Source: an uncultured Cohaesibacter sp.
GTDB taxonomy: Bacteria; Pseudomonadota; Alphaproteobacteria; Rhizobiales; Cohaesibacteraceae
Direction of reading: 5' to 3'
DNA: 64,000 bases
Assembly (NCBI RefSeq): GCF_963662805.1
Contig: NZ_OY759852.1
Coordinates: 124,001 to 188,000 of the forward strand
Shown: positions 44,983 through 53,365 of the stretch, in pieces
Layout of the letters: each line of letters starts with the position of its first letter
Numbering within the stretch: position 1 is the first letter of the stretch
The notes under the pieces: generated by a model
Seen by the model: the letters and a program-made list of their open reading frames with translations, nothing else
Told to the model about the DNA's origin: nothing
Databases searched by the model: none
Position numbers and translations under genes: made by a program

Positions 44983-46914
44983 TCAGGACATCATCTGCTT
45001 GCCATCATCGGACTTGAGGAAGGCGTTCAGCATCGCAGAGCGGAGTTGAACGGGCCGTACTGGCTTGTGAATGAGCAAAAGATTGGAGGCTTCCACTCGC
45101 TTTTGCACCAGTTCGGAGGATTCCCCCGAAATGATGAGCGCAGGAAGCCGGGAGCCAAACCGCTCTCTGGCAAAGCCGACAATCTCGACACCGGTGTAAT
45201 CCGCTCCGAAAGAATAGTCGCTGATCAGGAGATCAAACGGTCCCTTGATCCGCTCAATCTGCACGCGGTCACTCGCACAGACCACATCGCACCCCCATTG
45301 CGAAAGCAGATTGGCCGTCGCTTCAAGCGTTTCGGCATCGTCATCAACGACAAGCAACCTCTTGTCCTTGAACGGCGCTGTCATGCGCTCGGACGGATTG
45401 GTATCTGTGTTGGCCGACGGCTTGAATTCGGCAGCCGTCAATCCCTTGATCACGACACGGGTCCCTTCCGGCCCTGAGATCAGATCAAGCTCGAATCCCT
45501 GCAGATCGGCCAGTCTGCGCACGATGGCGAGCCCGAGCCCGAGCCCGCGATCCTGCTTCTCGACGCTATCAAGAGACGTTGACCGCGAAGCGGTTCGCCG
45601 TGAGATCCGGGTGAATTCCTCGAAAATGATCGCCTGATGTTCGGCGGGAATGCCCGGACCGTCATCAATGACCGAGATGGCGATGGTCGCCCCCTCCCTC
45701 ACGGCATTGATCTGAACCGATCCACCGTCGGAATGGCGGATAGCGTTGGACACCAGATTCTGCACCATGCGGCGGATGAGGATGGCATCTCCCTCAACCC
45801 CGACCTGCGGGGCTTCCATGGTCAGGGTCACATGTGCGATCTCGGCGAGAGGTTCGTAATCATCGAGGACATGGTTGAGCATGTCGCGCAGATCGAACAG
45901 CCCGGAACGAACCTGAATCTTGCCGCTGTCGAGGAGGCTGACATCAAGCAGCGAGTTGAAAAGTTTGGACAGGCTTTCAAGGGAATTGCGAATGCGTTTG
46001 AGGGTATCCCGGCTCTGCTTTTCCATCCGGTCAATGGGCAATGCTTCGAGATATAGCCCGATGGCATGGATCGGCTGCCTCAGATCATGACTGGCGGCGG
46101 CAAGGAGCCGGGTCTTCTCGCGGTTGGCATGCTCCGCCTCGTCAGCGGCATCTCTATAACGCTGGGCAAGATCGAGATTCTCGTTGCTGATCGCGATATA
46201 TTGACGGACCGATTGCAGCACGTCATCGCCCGACCGCAGCAGCATCGACAAAAAGATCAAGACCAGACCGCCCAGAAGGATGAATTCGCCCCCGAGCAGC
46301 ATCAACCGACTTGCGAGCAGACCAAGGAGAGGGAGAGCATAGAGCACAAAGGAGCGCGGGAAGATGGCAAGAGACCGAATGGCGGCAGCGGTAGCGCCGG
46401 CGGCTATCGACATCTGAATTGCGAAATGGGCTGCATTCTGAGGGTTCAGGCTCCAGAACAGCATGGTGCCCCAGCTAGCGCCGACGACAAAGCTCAAAAG
46501 GTCCATGAGCCGGATCCAGACGTAGGGGCGTTGCTCTGCTTTGGTCTTGCGCAGATAACTGCGACGCCAGAGCTCCATCAGCAGGGGATAGGAGACGAGT
46601 TCCAGAATGCCCCAAAGGATGAGGAACCAGAGTGGTACGACCGGATTTTGATGAGCGATGTAAAGCAGCACTGCAGCGCTTGCGATGTGCCCGCTGTAGA
46701 TCGAATTCGGCGTCTTGAGGAAGGCGTTGACATGCTCGCCGACCGTCTCTTTCGACAAGGGCGCAAGGAAACCACTCAACAATCCCTTGCGATCTTCATC
46801 CTGAATCGTCGGCGTCAGTTCAGGCCTCGCCACCTCTTGCGCCGCGATGACCGTTTTTGCTCGTTCAAAGACCACCATCTTCTTGCCCCCATCCACCACT
46901 TGCCCGAATGGCAT
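44983..46914 (-). CDS. Hybrid sensor histidine kinase with C-terminal receiver
   Basis: This 643-residue inner-membrane sensor has about six hydrophobic segments between residues 60 and 225 and no obvious periplasmic sensor domain. A coiled-coil (YRDAADEAEHANREK), the H-box AASHDLRQPIHAIG near 275, N-box NLVSNAIRHS near 390 and G-boxes DDGPGIP and GLGLGLAIV follow. A receiver with phosphoacceptor in LLISDYSFG near 580 ends the protein. DLRQP H-boxes with a C-terminal receiver are known in alphaproteobacterial kinases paired with NarL-type regulators. The ATG at 46878 is an alternative start with a better leader. Confidence 0.85.
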   Translation of the reverse strand: MPFGQVVDGGKKMVVFERAKTVIAAQEVARPELTPTIQDEDRKGLLSGFLAPLSKETVGEHVNAFLKTPNSIYSGHIASAAVLLYIAHQNPVVPLWFLILWGILELVSYPLLMELWRRSYLRKTKAEQRPYVWIRLMDLLSFVVGASWGTMLFWSLNPQNAAHFAIQMSIAAGATAAAIRSLAIFPRSFVLYALPLLGLLASRLMLLGGEFILLGGLVLIFLSMLLRSGDDVLQSVRQYIAISNENLDLAQRYRDAADEAEHANREKTRLLAAASHDLRQPIHAIGLYLEALPIDRMEKQSRDTLKRIRNSLESLSKLFNSLLDVSLLDSGKIQVRSGLFDLRDMLNHVLDDYEPLAEIAHVTLTMEAPQVGVEGDAILIRRMVQNLVSNAIRHSDGGSVQINAVREGATIAISVIDDGPGIPAEHQAIIFEEFTRISRRTASRSTSLDSVEKQDRGLGLGLAIVRRLADLQGFELDLISGPEGTRVVIKGLTAAEFKPSANTDTNPSERMTAPFKDKRLLVVDDDAETLEATANLLSQWGCDVVCASDRVQIERIKGPFDLLISDYSFGADYTGVEIVGFARERFGSRLPALIISGESSELVQKRVEASNLLLIHKPVRPVQLRSAMLNAFLKSDDGKQMMS

Positions 46915-47367
46915 TTACAAACAGCACCCCAATGACGACCCGCGTCATCCGTATTTGTTCTTTGCGTAGTTGTGAGCCAGTCAGGACCGGCTACGTACGT
47001 TGTTCTCTCGCTGTTGCTCTTTGTTTCTTCGGTTGTCTTATAGACATAGTTACACAGTCAACAGCCAAATCAAGCAAAGCGGCATTACCCTTGCATCATT
47101 GAAAGTCTCTAATTTTCAACACACTAGCAATCAAACACCCCAAGATCGGTCATTTGGTCGCACATAAAAAGTCGAGTGTTTGCCTCGTCTGATGCCTTTC
47201 CTTGCCAGCTGTCCATGCTGGTGATCTGTACAGATTTGGCGAAAAGTTGCAGAAAGGGAAGGACAAAATTCCTGATTTACGGCTTTTGAAAGTCGCGCTT
47301 CGGACTTGTTGTCACAGCGAATTTTGCCATAATATCCGGGTTGGAAACGCACTATCGGAGAGACCGG
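46915..47367. other. Intergenic region, divergent, no gene seen
   Basis: This 453-bp gap lies between the sensor kinase gene (minus) and the DUF4202 gene (plus). It must hold both promoters. I saw no strong repeat, terminator or small coding frame with a ribosome site. Confidence 0.4.
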
Positions 47368-47994
47368 ATGTCCGCATTGGAAGCCGTCATAGAAGAAATC
47401 GATCAGGCCAATGCCAGAGATCCCCGCTTCAGTGAAGAGGAAGGCAGCGCACCCATTCCGGTAGAATTGCTGTATGGCATTCGCATGAGCAAGATGTGCG
47501 AGGCCTTCGCCCCGGATGCAGACGAGTTCGTCCAGATCGCCGCCCGTGGCCAACATATCGAGCGCTGGATCATTCCCCGTGACGACTATCCACGTGACAA
47601 GCCGGGCTATTTTCGCTGGCGCAACGAGCTCAAGCGACATCATGCCAAGCGAGTCTCAGACATCATGGCAGAGCATGGCTATGATGAGGAAGCCCAGACC
47701 ATCGTGTCCGGCATTCTGATGAAAAAGAATCTCAAGCGGGATGACCGCACCCAGCTCGTCGAGGATCTCGCCTGTCTCGTCTTTCTGCAGTATAACGCCG
47801 TCGCTTTTGCAAAGGGTCACCCGCCTGAAAAGGTGGTTAGCATTATTTCCAAGACCCTGCCGAAAATGAGCACGCGCGCGCACCGCTTTGCCAACACCCT
47901 CCCCCTCGATGCCGGGTTAGTCAAAGCCATCGAGCAGGCAAAGGAGTTGCTGGCAGACGATTTTCAACCTATTTCCTCGTCAAAGGACGGTTGA
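47368..47994 (+). CDS. DUF4202 family protein
   Basis: This 208-residue cytosolic protein matches the DUF4202 pattern: EEIDQANARDPR near the start, HIERWIIPRDDYPRDKPGYFRWR near 70 in outline, then LVEDLACLVFL and HRFANTLPL. The many conserved His, Arg and Asp residues resemble HD-type hydrolases, but the function is not established. The ATG at 47368 follows CGGAGAG. A CbiX-like chelatase gene lies downstream. Confidence 0.75.
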   Translation: MSALEAVIEEIDQANARDPRFSEEEGSAPIPVELLYGIRMSKMCEAFAPDADEFVQIAARGQHIERWIIPRDDYPRDKPGYFRWRNELKRHHAKRVSDIMAEHGYDEEAQTIVSGILMKKNLKRDDRTQLVEDLACLVFLQYNAVAFAKGHPPEKVVSIISKTLPKMSTRAHRFANTLPLDAGLVKAIEQAKELLADDFQPISSSKDG

Positions 47995-48411
47995 CGCACA
48001 GCTCTTGGTCACCCTGCGAATCCAGATCTATCCAGATATCGGGCCGCTTTGCAAAAGGCGGCCCTTCTCTTTTTGATGCTTTTCGTCTTTTTGACTTGCC
48101 GTGGAAATTTCTGCCAAGGCGCGCGCCAACTTTGGCAAAGCCTTATCCAACAGCTGAGATCAATCACCCGTCTTTCATGGTACCCTTATCGCGTTGGCCG
48201 ATTGCATGACCAAGCTTTGGGCAATTGGTGAGGCGCTGCTCACAAGCAGGGCAGCAAAAGGAACTATTGTGATCCAGGGCCGTTGAATATCCGTAAGGAA
48301 AATCAACAAACTCTGTTGCTGCGATGACCAAGGCCCATGGCATGGGAATTGCTTGACGTCTAAAAACTATGTATATTTACGCACGGTACAACACGGAGAC
48401 CCAAGCGCTTC
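47995..48411. other. Intergenic region with terminator near its start
   Basis: This 417-bp gap holds the DUF4202 gene terminator at 48041-48074 and otherwise probable promoter sequence for the CbiX-like gene. Nothing else convincing was seen. Confidence 0.4.
48041..48074 (+). terminator. Terminator after the DUF4202 gene
   Basis: GGGCCGCTTT pairs with AAAGGCGGCCC, with one bulge, and is followed by TTCTCTTTTT on the plus strand, 47 bp after the stop codon. Confidence 0.75.
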
Positions 48412-49167
48412 ATGAGCATCACTGACCCGACCCATGCAGTTCTGATCGTCGCCCACGGCGAACGCGGTGGCCGTTGCAACAATGCTCGCCTCATGGAGCT
48501 GGCAGATGAAGTGCGGGATCGGCTCGGAGATATCGAGGTGGTCGCTGGCGTGTTGCGCGGCACTCCGAGCATCGCCGACGCATGGGCCTCCCTCAAGGCA
48601 CCCAACCGTTTCATCTACCCGTTCTTCATGGCCGATGGGTATTTCTGCAATAGGATCCTGCCCAAAAAGGTCAGCGAAGCAATCGGCGAAGAGGATGCTC
48701 CCTTCACCATGCTGCCGCCGTTTGGAGTATCGGACGACCTCGCGGACGGTGTGGCTCGGGCTCTTCTGGCCGAAATCGATCAACTTGGGCGCTCAGGAAC
48801 CAAACCGCCCATTCTGATTGCGGCGCACGGTGCCTCCATCGACAAGCAATCAAGCACGCGAGCGCGGGAACTGGCAGCTCAGCTTGACCAGACAGGACAG
48901 TTTGGCCCAATCACCTGCGGCTTTCTTGATGAAGCACCGCATCTTGAGGACATGATTTCTTCAATCGAGCCGGGATCATTGGTTCTTCCCCATTTCAATG
49001 GGCTCGGGTCGCACTCTGTCGACGATATGGCGGAGCTATCAAGCAAGGCTCCTGAAGGATGCCACTTTGTGACGCCGGTGGGCGGTCAGTCCTGGGTCGG
49101 GAAAGTGATGACGGCAGACATCGAAAAAGCCCTGAGATGGTCCGAAATCGCCGAAGCAGCAGAATAG
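48412..49167 (+). CDS. CbiX/SirB-like chelatase family protein
   Basis: This 251-residue protein has two halves of the chelatase fold, each with an HG motif (LIVAHGERGG near 12, LIAAHGASIDK near 142). CbiX and SirB proteins insert cobalt or iron into sirohydrochlorin. The two-domain length fits CbiX-L-type or related proteins of unknown substrate. A GGAG site lies 14 bp upstream of the ATG. Siroheme or cobalamin synthesis is the likely pathway, but no other gene for it is in the window. Confidence 0.7.
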   Translation: MSITDPTHAVLIVAHGERGGRCNNARLMELADEVRDRLGDIEVVAGVLRGTPSIADAWASLKAPNRFIYPFFMADGYFCNRILPKKVSEAIGEEDAPFTMLPPFGVSDDLADGVARALLAEIDQLGRSGTKPPILIAAHGASIDKQSSTRARELAAQLDQTGQFGPITCGFLDEAPHLEDMISSIEPGSLVLPHFNGLGSHSVDDMAELSSKAPEGCHFVTPVGGQSWVGKVMTADIEKALRWSEIAEAAE

Positions 49168-49317
49168 TCCGGCGCAGGTTCTGCCTGTGAAACAAACCTC
49201 AAAGTCGCGAGGGAGCCAGACCCGGCCGGGAAACTTATCCAACATTCCTGCTATCACATGTCGTAGAAAGCAATTCCATCTGGATTTTCCTATACGTCGA
49301 AAGTATGGTGCGGACGC

Positions 49318-50298
49318 ATGTCGCCCCCTGTCAATGTTGGCAAGGGCTTTTTTGTTGGAGCGCTGTTGACTATGGCAGGACAGAATCTCGGTGAACGGAG
49401 CAAGCTGACCATTTGGATTATGGCCATGCGCCCCAAGACGCTGATCCTGTCGATTGCACCGGTGATCCTTGCCGGGCTGCTGGCTTTTGAAGGTCTGCAT
49501 CCTGTCGACTGGTGGGTGTTTCCCATCATCCTTGTGTCCGCTACATCGATTCAGATCGCAACTAATCTCTGGAACGATGCTGCCGACGCAAAGTCGGGCC
49601 TTGATCAGGCCAGCGAACGGCTCGGGCCTCCGCGGATGTCTAGTCTGGGCCTTCTGTCAGTGAACCGGGTGCGGATGGCAGCAGTGCTGTTTCTCGCCCT
49701 GTCGGCTCTCTGCGGCCTCTATCTCGTCATCTATGGTGGCTGGCCGATCCTGTTGATCGGCATCGTCGGCATCGTCTGTGCGTTCGGTTATTCCTCGGGC
49801 CCCTACCCGATCTCAGGGTCTCCGTTCGGCGAAATCTTCGTCATCGTGTTTTTCGGAATCATGTCGGTCATGGGCAGTTACTTTCTTTTGACCGGAGAAT
49901 GGACCCAGCTGAGTTTCTGGTCCGGGGTCTATATCGGCTTTCCGGCTGCGGCTGTGCTCACTGTCAACAATCACCGAGACCGGGTTGGCGACAAGGAAGG
50001 CGGGCGGCGTACCCTCGCCATTCTGCTCGGGCCTGAAAGAACCAAGCAGCTCTACGCGGTGTTGATCCTCGTCAGCTGTGTCGGGTTGATCCATATCTCC
50101 AACCTGCTGACACATGGCGTGCTCAATCTTGCCAGCCTGCTGATCACCTTTGCGATCATGCTCTTTGCGCTACTCGTCCCCATCCGCAAGATGTTTCTGG
50201 CCGCCACTCCGATAGAGCATATCAAGAACCTGATGCGCACTTCGATGTTCCAGTTTGTCTGGATCATCGCCTTCTTTGCCATTCAGATGTTCAGCTAA
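49318..50298 (+). CDS. UbiA-family prenyltransferase, MenA-like
   Basis: This 326-residue membrane enzyme has about eight or nine predicted spans and two Asp-rich motifs, NLWNDAADAKSGLD near 87 and NNHRDRVGDKEGG near 220. Both resemble MenA (1,4-dihydroxy-2-naphthoate prenyltransferase). It would attach a polyprenyl chain to an aromatic ring in the inner membrane. The start is uncertain; an ATG at 49372 (MAGQNLGERSKL) is also good. No other menaquinone genes are nearby. Confidence 0.75.
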   Translation: MSPPVNVGKGFFVGALLTMAGQNLGERSKLTIWIMAMRPKTLILSIAPVILAGLLAFEGLHPVDWWVFPIILVSATSIQIATNLWNDAADAKSGLDQASERLGPPRMSSLGLLSVNRVRMAAVLFLALSALCGLYLVIYGGWPILLIGIVGIVCAFGYSSGPYPISGSPFGEIFVIVFFGIMSVMGSYFLLTGEWTQLSFWSGVYIGFPAAAVLTVNNHRDRVGDKEGGRRTLAILLGPERTKQLYAVLILVSCVGLIHISNLLTHGVLNLASLLITFAIMLFALLVPIRKMFLAATPIEHIKNLMRTSMFQFVWIIAFFAIQMFS

Positions 50299-50300
50299 AA

Positions 50301-50326
50301 CAAAGGCCCGAAGTTGCCTCCGGGCC
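50301..50326 (-). terminator. Terminator after the copper chaperone gene
   Basis: GGCCCG pairs with CGGGCC, and on the minus strand the tail is TTTGTTTT. It lies between two convergent stops and may serve both genes. Confidence 0.55.
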
Positions 50327-50353
50327 GACTGGCTTTCGCGTGCACTCAAGCGT

Positions 50354-50842
50354 CTATTGCTTGTCCATCTTCATCTTCGAATGATCCATGGTCGGGGCCA
50401 TTTTCGCACCAACGCCGCCAACCTCCACATCAATGGTGAGCTCACCGGCCTTTTCGAAAGTGAGGTGAAGCGGGAAGGTTTCGCCCTGCTTCAGCGGTGC
50501 CTTGAGGCCCATGAGCATGACGTGATAGCCGCCGGGCTTCAGCTCAACCGAGCCATTTGCGGGCACATCGATGGCATCCACCTGACGCATCTTCATGACG
50601 TCCCCTTCGTGAATGTGAGTGTGAAGCTCTGTCGTGGCGGCAACGTCCGCATGAGCAGCGATGAGGCGATCTTCCGCTCCATCATTCATGACGGTAAAGA
50701 AGCCGCCACCCGCAGTTGCTTGCCCGGCGGTTGCCCGCGCGAAGGGATCGGAAATGGTCAGCGCGCCAAGCTTGAACTCGGCGGCGAAGCCAAGCGAACA
50801 GGTGGAAACGAGGATGGCGGAGGCGATGATCAGCTTCTTCAT
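50354..50842 (-). CDS. Periplasmic copper chaperone PCu(A)C
   Basis: This 162-residue periplasmic protein carries Cu(I) to cytochrome oxidase assembly factors. It has a signal peptide (MKKLIIASAILVSTCSLGFA). The PCu(A)C copper ligands are visible in ELHTHIHEGDVMKMR near 92 and GGYHVMLMG near 124. The tail PTMDHSKMKMDKQ is rich in Met and His and may bind extra copper. It is alone, with no SCO or cox gene nearby. Confidence 0.88.
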   Translation of the reverse strand: MKKLIIASAILVSTCSLGFAAEFKLGALTISDPFARATAGQATAGGGFFTVMNDGAEDRLIAAHADVAATTELHTHIHEGDVMKMRQVDAIDVPANGSVELKPGGYHVMLMGLKAPLKQGETFPLHLTFEKAGELTIDVEVGGVGAKMAPTMDHSKMKMDKQ

Positions 50843-51134
50843 GGATGGTTCCAGATTGTTTCTCTCTCAGTGGCGGCATCAAAGGTGATCTGCCCCTGCG
50901 GGTCAACACGTATTTTCCAACATGACAGACCGTAGCGCGTGTTTCCGGCGATTTTGGGGATGATGCGACCTGTGAGGCAGTTTAAACTTCCGTCGTATGT
51001 GAAAAACCTTAGCGCCTATGACTCTGGTCAAAGTCATGCGAAATGACAAAAGCTAAGCTGCCGCGCATCGAGACACGCCAAGCCTAGCCGTCTCACATTC
51101 GCGAGAAGCGTTATTTTCAGGAAGGTTTCATTAC

Positions 51135-52025
51135 GTGAACACCCCCCTCATCCCAATTGGTCTGGCCCTCATCATGATGACTGTGGGCCTGTCTGTCCGC
51201 CTTCAGGATTTCCGGGCCCTGCTGCATCAATTGCGTGCCGTGACTGCTGGCATCGTTGCCCAGATCCTGTTTTTACCCGCGATTGCTTTCGCTGTGGCGC
51301 TGATTACCAAGCTCGACACGGTCTATGCCATCGGGCTGATCATTCTGGCCTCTGCGCCCGGCGGCATCACGTCAAACCTTCTCACCGTGCTCGCGCGCGG
51401 CAAGACGGCGCTGTCGATTTCGCTGACCATCATCACCAACTTGCTCGCCTTCATCACGATCCCGACGGCATTGTCGGTTGCCTTTCTCGTGTTTCAGGGG
51501 TCGACGGCTGGTGGTCCTAGCAGCAGTGAACTCTATTCCCTGCCCTTTGGCGAAACTGCAATGAAAGTTTTGGCGATTTCCGCGCTGCCACTGGCTATTG
51601 GCATGCTCTTCGGGCATTTCCTGCCCAATCTGTCCAAACGCATCGAAGGCCCGGCCAAGTTCGTTGCTTCGGCGATTTTTGCCGCCATTGTCTTCACCAG
51701 CTTCTATAGTGAGTGGGGTAACATCACGGCTCACTGGAGCACGGTCGGACCGGCAGTGATCCTGCTCAACATTCTGGCCATCGGATCGGCTCTTCTCTTC
51801 AGCCACCTGTTCCGCCTGACAAGTCAGCAGGCTCTGACCGTTGCCATCGAATGTGGCCTGCAGAATGTCGCTCTGGCGCTCGTCATCGCCCAATTCATGG
51901 GTGACGGTCAATTCATGGTGCCCTCTTCGATCTATGCGCTCGTCATGAACGTGTCGGTGCTGATCCTCATCGCGATTGGCAACAAGATGTCGGGCGACGA
52001 GAAGGAAGCCATCAACAAAGGCTGA
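51135..52025 (+). CDS. BASS (bile acid:sodium symporter) family transporter
   Basis: This 296-residue inner-membrane protein has about nine or ten predicted spans. It has the family features GLIILASAPGGITSNLLTVLARG near 76 in outline and ECGLQNVALALVIA near 236. BASS members carry sodium with bile acids, pyruvate, pantothenate or other organic anions. The substrate here is unknown. The start is GTG after an AGGAAGG site. A terminator follows. Confidence 0.82.
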   Translation: MNTPLIPIGLALIMMTVGLSVRLQDFRALLHQLRAVTAGIVAQILFLPAIAFAVALITKLDTVYAIGLIILASAPGGITSNLLTVLARGKTALSISLTIITNLLAFITIPTALSVAFLVFQGSTAGGPSSSELYSLPFGETAMKVLAISALPLAIGMLFGHFLPNLSKRIEGPAKFVASAIFAAIVFTSFYSEWGNITAHWSTVGPAVILLNILAIGSALLFSHLFRLTSQQALTVAIECGLQNVALALVIAQFMGDGQFMVPSSIYALVMNVSVLILIAIGNKMSGDEKEAINKG

Positions 52026-52060
52026 TTTCTGATTTCATCAGGTTCCTTTTAGACCCAACT

Positions 52061-52089
52061 AAGGCTCGCTCATTGCGGGCCTTTTTTCT
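52061..52089 (+). terminator. Terminator after the BASS-family gene
   Basis: AAGGCTCGC pairs imperfectly with GCGGGCCTT and is followed by a TTTTT tract on the plus strand, 36 bp after the stop codon. Confidence 0.7.
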
Positions 52090-52140
52090 GACCTTGTGCC
52101 ATCGAGATCCACTCTTCGGATCATAGCAAACACGGCAAAG

Positions 52141-52173
52141 AAAAACCCGGGCGGCCTCACCGCTCCGGGTTTT
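52141..52173 (-). terminator. Terminator of the agl operon
   Basis: AAAACCCGG pairs with CCGGGTTTT. On the minus strand it is followed by TTTTTC, 28 bp beyond the stop of aglK, the last gene of the operon. Confidence 0.75.
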
Positions 52174-52200
52174 CAATTCTCTTATCTTGGGCCCAAGAAC

Positions 52201-53316
52201 CTAGCCTTCAACACCCAACCAACGGAAGGACTGCTCGTCCTCGGTGAAGAGGTGACGCTTTTCGATGTCTGCGGTCAGGCTGACAACGTCGCCGCGGTTG
52301 AAGTCATGATTGCCGGGGATCTTGGCAATGAGGGCTTCATCACCGGCCTGTGGCGGCTCAAGATAGAGCAGCGTGACTTCGCCGAGTTTCTCGACAATCC
52401 GTGCCTCGCAGGAATAGAGAACCTCGTCGCCCTCCTCTGCAATGCGCAGATCTTCCGGACGAACGCCGAATTTGGCGGGTTTGCCCTTGAATTCGGCAGC
52501 GCTTTTCACGTCGACGGTGAAGTTATGTCCAGTCTCATTGAAGGCGACACGGGTCTGATCGCCGGTTTCGATGACCTTGCAGTCATAGATGTTCATAGCA
52601 GGCGAGCCGATGAACTGGGCAACAAAGACGTTTTTCGGGTTCTGATAGAGCTCCATGGGAGCGCCACATTGCTCGATCACCCCACGAGTGGAGAGCACGA
52701 CGATGCGATCGGCAAGTGTCATGGCCTCGACCTGGTCGTGGGTCACATAGATCATCGTGGTATCAGGCATGCTCTCGTTGAGCTGGGCAATCTCGATGCG
52801 GGTCGCAACGCGCAAGGCCGCATCAAGGTTGGACAGGGGCTCGTCGAACAGGAAGACCTTGGGGTTGCGCACGATCGCACGGCCGATGGCCACACGCTGG
52901 CGCTGACCACCGGACAGAGCCTTTGGCAGACGCTCAAGGTAGGGGGTGAGCTGCAGGATGTCTGCAGCCTTGAGAACCCGGTCCTTGATCTCATCCTTCT
53001 TGGCCTTGGCGATCTTCATGCCGAAGGCCATGTTGTCAAAGACCGTCATGTGCGGATAGAGCGCGTAGGTCTGGAAGACCATGGCGATGCCGCGTTTGGA
53101 CGGCGGGACTTCATTCATCCGCTGACCGTCGATGAGAAGCTCACCACCGGTGATGCTCTCAAGGCCAGCAATCATGCGCAGAAGGGTCGACTTGCCACAT
53201 CCTGAAGGCCCGACAAAGACGATGAATTCGCCTTGGTCGATGTCCAGATTGATGTTCTTGAGAACCTTGGTAGCGCCATAGGCCTTTTCAATATTGGTGA
53301 GCTTCAGGCTTGCCAT
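52201..53316 (-). CDS. aglK: Sugar ABC transporter ATP-binding protein AglK (MalK/UgpC type)
   Basis: This 371-residue ATPase energises the AglEFG alpha-glucoside importer. It has Walker A (GPSGCGKST near 37), signature LSGGQRQR near 134, Walker B (VFLFDEPLSNLDA near 153) and a C-terminal TOBE domain (KPAKFGVRPEDLRIAEEG). Gene order aglE-F-G-A-K is that of the Sinorhizobium alpha-glucoside locus, which supports the name. Confidence 0.87.
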   Translation of the reverse strand: MASLKLTNIEKAYGATKVLKNINLDIDQGEFIVFVGPSGCGKSTLLRMIAGLESITGGELLIDGQRMNEVPPSKRGIAMVFQTYALYPHMTVFDNMAFGMKIAKAKKDEIKDRVLKAADILQLTPYLERLPKALSGGQRQRVAIGRAIVRNPKVFLFDEPLSNLDAALRVATRIEIAQLNESMPDTTMIYVTHDQVEAMTLADRIVVLSTRGVIEQCGAPMELYQNPKNVFVAQFIGSPAMNIYDCKVIETGDQTRVAFNETGHNFTVDVKSAAEFKGKPAKFGVRPEDLRIAEEGDEVLYSCEARIVEKLGEVTLLYLEPPQAGDEALIAKIPGNHDFNRGDVVSLTADIEKRHLFTEDEQSFRWLGVEG

Positions 53317-53365
53317 CCTGTCCTCCCGTTAAGAGCGTCTTTTGCAAGACTGTCTGATTGCATGA

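Noticed and set aside
52096..53205. 369-codon plus-strand frame opposite aglK
   Set aside because: The antisense frame covers a clear ABC ATPase gene with all motifs, so it is not a separate gene.
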